A DNA stretch of 64,000 nt from NCBI GenBank assembly GCA_902802305.1, contig CADCLG010000009.1:16676-80675 (forward strand), given 5' to 3'. Each line of letters opens with the position of its first letter. The stretch's first letter is position 1. Positions 25,030 through 32,985 of the stretch are shown here, piece after piece. The stretch is from an uncultured Spirochaetaceae bacterium (GTDB taxonomy: Bacteria; Spirochaetota; Spirochaetia; Treponematales; Treponemataceae). The notes under the pieces were generated by a model that made no database searches, was not told where the DNA came from, and saw only the letters and a program-made list of their open reading frames with translations. The position numbers and the translations under genes are program-made.

Positions 25030-26121
25030 ATGAAAATTACTTTGCACACAATTAAAGTCCGCGAACTTGTAAATGGATATCAGGATAATGATGAGGCTGG
25101 GGTGGTTGGTTTTGATGGTAAGCTGGATATCAGGCCGCCTTATCAGAGGGAGTTTTGTTATAACGATAATCAGCAGCAGGCGGTAATGGATACCGTGACG
25201 AATGGCTTTCCTCTGAACACGATGTACTGGGTAGTTCGCGAGGATGGACGCTATGAAGTTCTGGATGGGCAGCAGAGAACTATTTCGATTTGCCGCTATG
25301 TGAACGGAACTTTTTCTCACAATATGCGCTACTTTACAAATCTTCAGCCGGACGAAAAAGAGCAGATTTTGAATTATGATCTGCAGGTTTATTTTTGTGA
25401 AGGAACGGATAGTGAAAAACTGAGCTGGTTTAAAACTATAAATATTGCAGGGGAAAAGCTTACTGAACAGGAAATCAGAAATGCGGTTTATGCGGGATCC
25501 TGGACGGCTGAGGCTAAAAAGATTTTTTCTAAATCGAATTGTGTGGCAAAACTTTTGGGAGATAAATATGTAAACGGAAATCCTATTCGGCAGGAGCTTC
25601 TTGAAACTGTATTAGGCTGGTACGTTGGAAAAGATGATAAGCTGATTTGTACTTACATGGGAAAGCATCAGAATGATTCTAATGCGAATGAGCTCTGGGT
25701 TTATTTTCAATTTGTGATTGCCTGGATAAAAGCCTTATTTCCAACTTATAGAAAAGAAATGAAGGGAATTGACTGGGGTATGCTTTATAATCAGTATCAC
25801 GAAAATGATTATGATCCGGCAGCTCTTGAAAAGGAAATTGTTTCTTTAATTGATAATGAGGAAGTTACAAATCATAAGGGTATTTATTATTATCTCTTTG
25901 ACAGGAAAGATAGTCATTTAAGTTTGCGGGAATTTGATGACAAGATGAAACGTAAAAAATACGAAGAGCAGAAAGGGATTTGTCCTCTTTGTGGTCAGCA
26001 TTATGAGTTTACCGAAATGCAGGGAGACCATATTGTTCCCTGGAGTCGTGGCGGAAAAACTGTTTATGAAAATTTACAGATGCTTTGCCGTCTTTGTAAT
26101 AATACTAAAAGTAATAAATAA
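25030..26121 (+). CDS. DUF262-HNH nuclease-like protein (GmrSD-type), likely restriction component
   Basis: From the ATG at 25030 behind AAGGAG the protein is 363 residues. The N-terminal DUF262 domain shows PPYQREFCYND and YEVLDGQQRTISICRYVNG, the Gln-Gln-Arg motif used for nucleotide hydrolysis in GmrS-type proteins. The C-terminus is an HNH endonuclease with zinc-binding pairs CPLCG and CRLCN around GDHIVPWSRGG and an Asn-containing ENLQMLC. Domain order resembles GmrSD and SspE defence nucleases. Placed after an EcoRI-type methyltransferase it is the best candidate for the cutting partner, perhaps blocked by methylation. An upstream in-frame start would run through the GC-rich repeat and is rejected. 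Confidence 0.82.
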   Translation: MKITLHTIKVRELVNGYQDNDEAGVVGFDGKLDIRPPYQREFCYNDNQQQAVMDTVTNGFPLNTMYWVVREDGRYEVLDGQQRTISICRYVNGTFSHNMRYFTNLQPDEKEQILNYDLQVYFCEGTDSEKLSWFKTINIAGEKLTEQEIRNAVYAGSWTAEAKKIFSKSNCVAKLLGDKYVNGNPIRQELLETVLGWYVGKDDKLICTYMGKHQNDSNANELWVYFQFVIAWIKALFPTYRKEMKGIDWGMLYNQYHENDYDPAALEKEIVSLIDNEEVTNHKGIYYYLFDRKDSHLSLREFDDKMKRKKYEEQKGICPLCGQHYEFTEMQGDHIVPWSRGGKTVYENLQMLCRLCNNTKSNK

Positions 26122-26169
26122 AAGCCTTAATTAAAGTTTTTGACTAGAATGTGATGGCTTTTATTTATT
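26113..26169. terminator. Bidirectional terminator
   Basis: AATAAATAAAAGCC (26113-26126) and GGCTTTTATTTATT (26156-26169) are perfectly complementary over 14 bp. They lie between the convergent DUF262-HNH and glycosidase genes, the left arm overlapping the stop codon. Confidence 0.75.
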
Positions 26170-26179
26170 TGCTCTTTTT

Positions 26180-28801
26180 TTATTTTACAAGTTCATACCA
26201 CAAAGTTTTGTCATCTCCGCTGATAATCAGGTTCTTTAATTTTTTACCTCGTTTTCCATCCTGAGTCAAAGGGTATAATTTCCAACCTGTTTCCGCAACT
26301 TCAATTTTTCCTGTTGAGCCAAGGGCTGCGGCGGTGCGTCCTGCTCCAGAATATTCAGTTCTAAGATTTATCTGGTCACGGGTAATAGAATTTTTGGGAA
26401 CTGATTTTGTCGAAGTTCCGTATTCATAGAGTTTTTCGCCAATATTTCCACTCCAGCAGGAAGAGAAAATAAACCAGTGAGAATCATCAAGCTTTACTCC
26501 GGCTACTGTGGCAAAATCATTTTCTGGTGTAAAAGCAACTTTTTGCCCCTCATCCATTTTTGCTTTTGCCCCAGGCATAGAAACATTTACAAATACATTT
26601 TCATCATTATAGATAAAGAAACCGCTGCTGCTGTTCCACATCAAGTTTCCGTCACAACTTGCAGTGGTTACCCCGCTATTTCGTAGGGCAATTTTTGCAT
26701 CTAGTTCTGTGCGTAATTCCTGAACAGGTCGTAATTCATCTGGTTTAAAATTATCCGGAGTTTTTCCTTCAACAATTGCCCCAGTTCTGTATATGATTGA
26801 ATCTTCTGGACGGATTCCAAAGTATGTCGTCGGAACATTGTTCCAGGCACTTCCACGTTCTGCAATTGCTCGTAATTCATTTTCATTTGTGACTTTATAA
26901 TAAATTCCTTTAGAAAGAGGCTTTATTTTAAATTCACGGAAAATTCGTGCAGCAAGAGGAGCTCCACATACTTTTGCAGGATTAGAAGCCTGGTCAAAAT
27001 AACCTGTTATTTTTTGTGTATCTGGGTTTCGTTGCGAAAGTTCATAGCAGAAAGAATAAACACAGTCCCAGTCCTGCAAACTTGCATAAATGGCAAGCAT
27101 TGGCATCATTTCAGAAGAAAACTGGCTGGGATATGGATGGTCGTATTCAGTTACAGAAAAAGGTTTTCCGTAAACTCGCATTGTAGCAAGATTTGCCAGA
27201 GTTCCGCCGTCTTTTGCTGTTGTCAGACTCTGATTTTTAACATAAAAATCTTTTGTATTCCAGCCGGTTGAAGGAAATGATGGATGGTGCCAGTATGCAT
27301 GAGAATCAACAACATCAAAACTGCTCATTACAGTAACTGGCGCACAAGAAAGAGCTGTTCCAAAAGTCAGAGCCTTTACACCAAGCTCCTTTTTCAGGTA
27401 ATTGTTCATGCTTTCCCAATAATCTGCTTCAAGCTGGCATAAAAATTCAGTGGCAATTATTTTAAGTTCAAGCGGATATGCCCTGTATTTATCTAGCGAA
27501 GGAAATGCAATCAATCCCTCTTTTGTTTTTTCTACACAGGTAACATTTCCTCCCTTGCAAAGCTTTATGTCTGAAAATTCAAAGGTTGTTCCTGCGCTCA
27601 ATCCCATTTTTCCAAAAGTAAGGCGAGGTTTATTATCAGGAGTGAGTATAGCTTCTGTAAAGGAGTAATCCTGCCATTCTTTAGTGAGCTGTAAATTTTT
27701 TGAAAAACCAAGATTGCTCCAAGGGTCATGATTCATCATTATTGCTACACTTGCAGAAGTATTTTTAGAAGCCTTTGCCTTAAAGGAGATTGTGTACATC
27801 TGGTCCGGCTCAACAGTAAAACCATACAAATCATACTGAACATGCCAGTCCGCTCCGCCGTTCGCCTTTACTTTGATTTTTGCATTTCCAGAAGCTTCCG
27901 TCAAATCAGCTTTTGCTCCACTATGATGTTCAAGATTTCCTTTTCCATCAATAAGATTTTCACCCATTTTCTGATTCTGATTAAATTGCTCTGACAGTGA
28001 CTGATAGGTGTATCCTTTTTGAGATAAAAAGTCTGTCCACAAAACATCAAGTTCCTGAGTCAGTGATGAAGGAAAGCGTTCCAGCGCATCGTCAAGAAAA
28101 CATTTTACCATGGAGTTTTCGTTGTTTATTTCAACAAAAATAACTGCCGGATCTTCTGCATAAGTCAGCCCAGTATAAGGATTTTTGTGAGTAAGGATTT
28201 TCTCGGCGTATTTCTGCTGTTCTTCGCGGGCAAGCTGGTTCCAAAAGCCGTAACAATGTCTGTCCTTCCAGTCAGAAACTTGAGCCAGTTCTTTTGGAAG
28301 CTTGTTTTCGCTATTTGGTCTTATAGTTCTTCCTGTAAGAAGATTTATGTTGCTGTAAATTCCTGCCTTTTTCAGCTCATAGAAAAACTTATCAAAACGC
28401 TCAAATGCGCTTTCATCAAACTCAAAATTTTTATAGCTTGAATCATGCTTAAAAAAACAGCCGGCCCAGTCAGAATCCGTATGATGAAAACGAATGCAGT
28501 TAATTCCCTGAGAAGCAAGTGTTTTTGCCCAATATTCCGCATCTTCAACAGGAGGAAATTCCGAAACATTTGTACCAAAAATACGAATTCTCTTACCGCC
28601 AGCATAAAGGTGCCCGTCTTCTCCAACCGAAACCCGCTCTTTTTCTGTAATCGGCGTATTCAAATAAGAAGTGTCAGCAATTGTCCCTGCCTCTGGCCTT
28701 CCCGAAAAATAAAATGGATTAAAATCAGTCTGGAAATTTGCCGCAAAAATAAGCATACCTCCAAAATAGAGTATAAAAAAAGATAAAAATGATTTTTTCA
28801 T
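26180..28801 (-). CDS. Secreted clan-A glycoside hydrolase with an inserted carbohydrate-binding module
   Basis: Starting at the ATG at 28801, behind TGGAG, the protein is 873 residues with a signal peptide (MKKSFLSFFILYFGGMLIFAA). The catalytic TIM barrel starts GKRIRIFGTNVSEFP and shows INCIRFHHTDSDW, the acid/base motif VEINNENS (Glu after Asn) and the nucleophile candidate in FSVTEYDHPYPSQ, as in GH5-like clan A enzymes. Between these halves, about residues 275-420, a CBM4/9-type beta-sandwich is inserted (WHVQYDLYGFTVEPDQMYTISFKAKAS). The C-terminal ~200 residues form beta-rich domains. It should cleave a plant polysaccharide outside the cytoplasm; the exact family and substrate are unknown. 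A TTG at 28813 is the alternative start. Confidence 0.78.
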   Translation of the reverse strand: MKKSFLSFFILYFGGMLIFAANFQTDFNPFYFSGRPEAGTIADTSYLNTPITEKERVSVGEDGHLYAGGKRIRIFGTNVSEFPPVEDAEYWAKTLASQGINCIRFHHTDSDWAGCFFKHDSSYKNFEFDESAFERFDKFFYELKKAGIYSNINLLTGRTIRPNSENKLPKELAQVSDWKDRHCYGFWNQLAREEQQKYAEKILTHKNPYTGLTYAEDPAVIFVEINNENSMVKCFLDDALERFPSSLTQELDVLWTDFLSQKGYTYQSLSEQFNQNQKMGENLIDGKGNLEHHSGAKADLTEASGNAKIKVKANGGADWHVQYDLYGFTVEPDQMYTISFKAKASKNTSASVAIMMNHDPWSNLGFSKNLQLTKEWQDYSFTEAILTPDNKPRLTFGKMGLSAGTTFEFSDIKLCKGGNVTCVEKTKEGLIAFPSLDKYRAYPLELKIIATEFLCQLEADYWESMNNYLKKELGVKALTFGTALSCAPVTVMSSFDVVDSHAYWHHPSFPSTGWNTKDFYVKNQSLTTAKDGGTLANLATMRVYGKPFSVTEYDHPYPSQFSSEMMPMLAIYASLQDWDCVYSFCYELSQRNPDTQKITGYFDQASNPAKVCGAPLAARIFREFKIKPLSKGIYYKVTNENELRAIAERGSAWNNVPTTYFGIRPEDSIIYRTGAIVEGKTPDNFKPDELRPVQELRTELDAKIALRNSGVTTASCDGNLMWNSSSGFFIYNDENVFVNVSMPGAKAKMDEGQKVAFTPENDFATVAGVKLDDSHWFIFSSCWSGNIGEKLYEYGTSTKSVPKNSITRDQINLRTEYSGAGRTAAALGSTGKIEVAETGWKLYPLTQDGKRGKKLKNLIISGDDKTLWYELVK

Positions 28802-28951
28802 AAAGGGCTCCAAAAAGTTTATATATAGATTATAGCATAAGATTATTGAAATAGAAGATTATTTAAGTGATTTGTAATTCGTAAATGAACTTACTTTGTT
28901 TTTGACACATCCAGTGTTATAATAGTAAAAAGTTATTATTTGGAGATTTGA

Positions 28952-31768
28952 ATGCGAAAAAATCTTTTTATTCATCTGGTATTTGTTTTGCCACTATTTT
29001 TTGTTATTAATTGTAAGCAGGATATTGATAATGTTGAAAAAGAACATTCTTTTAGTGAATGGAAAGTTGAATCAGAACCAGCTTGTACTAGTATTGGCTT
29101 AAAAAAACGGAAGTGTACTGGTTGTGGCTTTGAAGAAACAGAAATAATTCCAGCTAAAGGACATAACTGGAACCAGGGTGTAATAACGGCAAAAGCTACA
29201 TGTACCTCTGCTGGTGTTAAGAAATACTCATGCTTAAGATGTGAAGAAGAAAAAACAGAAGTTATTCCTGCAAATGGTCATAAATGGGATTCAGGTATTG
29301 TAACAAAGCAACCAAAATGTACAGAAACGGGAATAAGAACCTATACGTGTTTAGTTTGTGAAGAAATAAAAATGGAGTCGATTAAAGCTCATGGTCACTC
29401 GTTTGATGGTATCGAATGTAAGAATTGTCATGAGTATTCTGTAACATTAAAAGAAATAGGAAAAACATATACCGATGCAGATGGCTTAAATGTTACCCTT
29501 AATTCTTTTACGTACAATAATGCAGACGGTTATAATAATTATTCAATAAACTATACTTTAAAAAATAATGTTCCAGGTAGTGAAAAAAGTCCTGGAATTT
29601 TCAAAATAATTTATAAGACTTCTTCTGGTTCTCTTGAATCAAGTTATCAAACAGGAATTTTTAATAATCTATATTATGGAAAAACATTAACAAGAAGCTA
29701 TAATTGGAAACTAACAGCCGATAAAACTTTTGTTTGTCTTGAATATATTGCTGATAGTCAATTGAGTTCTTATATTTTTAGCGCTAACCCTTCCGATGAA
29801 TTGTTGAATTGGATAGATGGAGAAGTATCTTATGATATAGATAATATTCCACCTTCGCCTGTAACTAATTTACAAGCAAAGTACGACAAGAATTCAAAAC
29901 AGATTATTGTTACATGGAAAAATCCAAAAGATGAAGATTTTGATTGTGTTAATTTGAGTTATACAAAAGGCGGACTTGCTGTTGTTTCAAATGAAAAAAT
30001 TGCAAAAGAGACTTATTCAATAAGTAATGTTGAGATAGATGGTGATGAATATTTATTTACATTGAACTCTGTAGATTGGATGGGAAACATAAGTACATCC
30101 TCAACAATAAATATTACTCCTTCCGAAATACCAGCTGTCCAATCGATCGAATTGAGTCGTTATCATTTAGCTTATGATGATCCTGATCAGACAATAAAAG
30201 CTGTTGCAAGAATTAGTAATGCAGAATTACTTGATGATGATACTGTTGTAAAAATACAAGTAAAAGATTCTGATGGTAATGTTACGAATTATGTTGCAAA
30301 TGTTGATATAGCTAAGGGAAGTGCTACTGCTACGATAGCAGTTCCTCAAAAATCTGATAATTCAGATATTTATGGTTCAACTTTTATAGTATTATGTAAA
30401 ATTGGTGATGAACTTGCAGATACAAATTCTGCTGTAAGGTTTAATGTTAGTGATAGTGCAAGCATTCAATATTTCTTATTTTGTGAAAATAATAATTTAC
30501 TTTCAGAATATATATTTTCGTTAAAAGAAATTGAGAATAAAAATCTCACAAAGATGTTGATAGAAGGATATAACCTAGATCTTGGATTTTCTAATGCTTT
30601 TATTAAAATTTATAATTCTGCAAATAATTTATATTATACAAAAATGATTGACTTTAGTAAAAATGATATTTCATGGACAAAGACAGGAGGAAACAATTTT
30701 TATAATAAATACATTGAAATGGCTCTTCCCAATGTTGCAGATGCCTATCGTGTAGTTATATACTTAGATGACATTGAATGGGGATCGTGTCAATTAATTA
30801 TTTATGATTCTCCTCAATTTACAAATATTGATATACCTATTGTTGGCCTTGTAAAACACGGATCTACTGTTTCCGCAAAAATCTCAGGGAAGTACTTTGA
30901 TACTCCTGATGTAGATTTTAGTAATTTCACAGCAATTTGTCCTACAAATTCAAGCATTGTCTCTACTACCAGTTTTACAAAAGAAAGTGACAGCATTTTA
31001 TATGCAACATTTACAATTCCTGATACTGTTGGCGAATATGAGATAACTGTAAAATATGGTTCAAATTTAATAAATGGCAAATTAAAAGTACAAGATTTTA
31101 GCAATTATTCTGTTGGTGATGTTCTTTTAAATGATGGAACGATTATTCCTTATAATACAGAAAATCTTAGTTTTACAGATGAACAAAAAAAACAAGCTAT
31201 TGGTATAATGTATGGTTTTAATGAATATGGAATTCCTTGTGGTTATTTAGGTATTTATAATTCGTTGGAGAGAAAATACAAGTGGGAATATAATCCAAAT
31301 GGTAGCTATCGGATGTTTGAGAATATTATTTGTTATCCAAGTGATTTTTCTTTTCCCAATGCTGCCAATGTTGCAACATTTACAGGAGATACAAACGGAA
31401 GTGATAATTGGTTATATATATGTTCTATAGACTCAATTGGTAGCATCGATTCATCTAAAACATTTCCTGCATTTTATTATGCAAATACGTATGGTAAGAA
31501 TTATGACTTTTCTGGAGTATATGCAGAAAGATGGTATATGCCTAGTATTTCTGAACTATGCACTATATATAAAAATTTAGATTTGGTAAATCATATTATT
31601 AGTTTACTGAATGGAAATAGAATAAGTGATAATAGTTATTGGTCTTCATCACAAGTGATGAATATAACAGGAGGAGATGCTTGGGGTGTTGATTTTTCAA
31701 ATGGTTTTATTGATGGAATGAGCAAAGACAACGATTTTTCAGTATGTTGTGTTCGCCCATTTGAGTAA
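28952..31768 (+). CDS. Large cell-surface lipoprotein with CxxC repeats and Lcl/DUF1566-like C-terminus
   Basis: The 938-residue protein has a lipoprotein signal (FVINC, Cys21). Residues 30-160 hold three ~44-residue repeats, each with A/P-C-T...G...C-x2-C...E.I.A.GH, a bacterial surface repeat type with paired cysteines that may bind metal. Then come Ig/fibronectin-like beta-sandwich domains (for example PPSPVTNLQAKYDKNSKQIIVTWKNP) and, from about 720, a domain ending RWYMPSISELCTIY...SYWSSSQV...CCVRPFE, the treponemal Lcl/DUF1566 fold. It probably sits on the outer membrane surface in adhesion or host contact. TATAAT at 28918 and TTTGGAG before the ATG support the start. No enzyme motif is seen. 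Confidence 0.82.
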   Translation: MRKNLFIHLVFVLPLFFVINCKQDIDNVEKEHSFSEWKVESEPACTSIGLKKRKCTGCGFEETEIIPAKGHNWNQGVITAKATCTSAGVKKYSCLRCEEEKTEVIPANGHKWDSGIVTKQPKCTETGIRTYTCLVCEEIKMESIKAHGHSFDGIECKNCHEYSVTLKEIGKTYTDADGLNVTLNSFTYNNADGYNNYSINYTLKNNVPGSEKSPGIFKIIYKTSSGSLESSYQTGIFNNLYYGKTLTRSYNWKLTADKTFVCLEYIADSQLSSYIFSANPSDELLNWIDGEVSYDIDNIPPSPVTNLQAKYDKNSKQIIVTWKNPKDEDFDCVNLSYTKGGLAVVSNEKIAKETYSISNVEIDGDEYLFTLNSVDWMGNISTSSTINITPSEIPAVQSIELSRYHLAYDDPDQTIKAVARISNAELLDDDTVVKIQVKDSDGNVTNYVANVDIAKGSATATIAVPQKSDNSDIYGSTFIVLCKIGDELADTNSAVRFNVSDSASIQYFLFCENNNLLSEYIFSLKEIENKNLTKMLIEGYNLDLGFSNAFIKIYNSANNLYYTKMIDFSKNDISWTKTGGNNFYNKYIEMALPNVADAYRVVIYLDDIEWGSCQLIIYDSPQFTNIDIPIVGLVKHGSTVSAKISGKYFDTPDVDFSNFTAICPTNSSIVSTTSFTKESDSILYATFTIPDTVGEYEITVKYGSNLINGKLKVQDFSNYSVGDVLLNDGTIIPYNTENLSFTDEQKKQAIGIMYGFNEYGIPCGYLGIYNSLERKYKWEYNPNGSYRMFENIICYPSDFSFPNAANVATFTGDTNGSDNWLYICSIDSIGSIDSSKTFPAFYYANTYGKNYDFSGVYAERWYMPSISELCTIYKNLDLVNHIISLLNGNRISDNSYWSSSQVMNITGGDAWGVDFSNGFIDGMSKDNDFSVCCVRPFE

Positions 31769-31812
31769 TTTTTTGTTATTTTTCATAGCAAAATTAAGGA
31801 GAAAATCAAAAT

Positions 31813-32049
31813 ATGACAACAGATATTATCATCGAAATAATTGGAATAGCATTAAGTACAGTTATAGGAATAATTTCATTGATTCTTGGCATTTCAAATA
31901 ATAAAAAAATCAAGAAAATCCAGCAAAATGGAAATCAAAATATTGCTGATTCAACAAATTGCCAAAGTTCTTCAATTGTTCAAAAATCAGTAACTAAAAA
32001 GAATTCTTCGTCAATCCAAATAGGAGGAGATGTAAAGAATAATGGATAA
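31813..32049 (+). CDS. Small single-span membrane protein with C-terminal QIGGDV motif
   Basis: A 78-residue protein with one N-terminal membrane helix (about 5-28, IIEIIGIALSTVIGIISLIL) followed by a polar tail ending SSSIQIGGDVKNNG. An AAGGAG site precedes the ATG. Its last eight bases overlap the start of the next gene, whose N-terminus carries a similar ISLQIAGNVNF, so the two are likely translated together and may interact through this motif. No family is recognised. It could anchor the next protein to the membrane. Confidence 0.7.
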   Translation: MTTDIIIEIIGIALSTVIGIISLILGISNNKKIKKIQQNGNQNIADSTNCQSSSIVQKSVTKKNSSSIQIGGDVKNNG

Positions 32050-32860
32050 AATGGTGTCAAAGGTAGACGAAAATAGCATTTCTTTGCAAATTGCAGGAAA
32101 TGTTAATTTTACATCTTATTCAGAAATAAAATGTATATTTAAAGATTTGTTTAATTTAAATTTTCCAAAACTAGTTCATGAAGCAGCAGAAGAGGCTCTT
32201 TCAAATTTGGAATATTTTCTTAACACTTTTTTACAGAAAATAAAAGAGGAAGAGCGTGAATTAATTCAAGACAGTTTAAAAGATCCAAATTCTCAATATT
32301 TACTTAATGCATGCATAAAACAATCAGCACGATTTGGAAAAAAAGCAAACATCGAAATTCTATCTGAGGCATTAAAACAAACTTTATTATCCAATAATGA
32401 TGCGCTAACAAATATTTTTGAATTAGCCTTGGAAATTATCCCTCAATTACATAAAAATGAATTATTGGCTATTTTAGTTAGTTTTTATATTCATGTCTTG
32501 TCATTTAGAGAAGATAATCCTAATATACTTGAAATCATGATTTCTCATAGTATGAATAATTATATTTGTTTCGGAAATGTTACACAAAATCAACTGATGC
32601 ATTTAGTTTCACTAGGAATTTACGCATTTAATCCATTTGCAGGAGATACTGGAATTAGTTTTATCAAGCGAAAATATCCAAATAATCCGACTTTAATAGA
32701 ATTAATCAGACAAAATAAACTCCCCACCTTAAAATTTCTCGTCGATTATTATGATACAAATGGTCTAGTTCATTATCATCCTCTACCTGTTGCAAATGTG
32801 ATTGGTTTTCTCTTAATAAAAGAAAATATTCCTGATTTGAATATTGATATTTTGAAATAA
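32042..32860 (+). CDS. LPO_1073/Vpar_1526-like protein, probably cut short by a frameshift
   Basis: The 272-residue frame starts MDKMVSKVDENSISLQIAGN and continues with SYSEIKCIFKDLFNLNFPKLVHEAAEEAL, matching what I recall of the LPO_1073/Vpar_1526 family (N-terminal NxxxxQAG motif, then a helical domain). Function is unknown; its company (small membrane protein, DUF1016 nuclease) suggests a defence or toxin-antitoxin setting. The reading frame ends at 32860, but a different frame stays open to a TAA at 32980-32982, three bases before the next gene. Adding one T to the T-run at 32850-32853 joins them into a 313-residue protein. So this copy carries a one-base deletion, or the sequence has an error. 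Confidence 0.68.
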   Translation: MDKMVSKVDENSISLQIAGNVNFTSYSEIKCIFKDLFNLNFPKLVHEAAEEALSNLEYFLNTFLQKIKEEERELIQDSLKDPNSQYLLNACIKQSARFGKKANIEILSEALKQTLLSNNDALTNIFELALEIIPQLHKNELLAILVSFYIHVLSFREDNPNILEIMISHSMNNYICFGNVTQNQLMHLVSLGIYAFNPFAGDTGISFIKRKYPNNPTLIELIRQNKLPTLKFLVDYYDTNGLVHYHPLPVANVIGFLLIKENIPDLNIDILK

Positions 32861-32982
32861 AAACAAACGAGGATAACGAAAAATATAAAAAATATTATTA
32901 CAAAAAAAATGAATTTTCATTAATTTTTTCTTATGATAATTTGACAGATAAAGAAAGAAAATCAATACAAATTGAGGTGTAA
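32848..32982 (+). other. Out-of-frame C-terminal tail of the LPO_1073-like gene
   Basis: Read in the frame ending at 32982, the DNA encodes about 44 coherent residues (IKTNEDNEKYKKYYYKKNEF then SLIFSYDNLTDKERKSIQIEV). The tail stop lies three bases before the DUF1016 ATG, whose GAGGTG ribosome binding site is inside it, exactly as expected for an operon of intact genes. Confidence 0.6.
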
Positions 32983-32985
32983 AAC

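Noticed and set aside
24859..25320. Long minus-strand open frame across the GC-rich island
   Set aside because: It runs antisense through the repeat and the start of the DUF262-HNH gene, has no ribosome binding site and shows no known domain.
32850..32860. Programmed -1 frameshift in the LPO_1073-like gene
   Set aside because: No slippery heptamer in the correct phase and no following pseudoknot; a simple one-base deletion in a T-run explains the data better.
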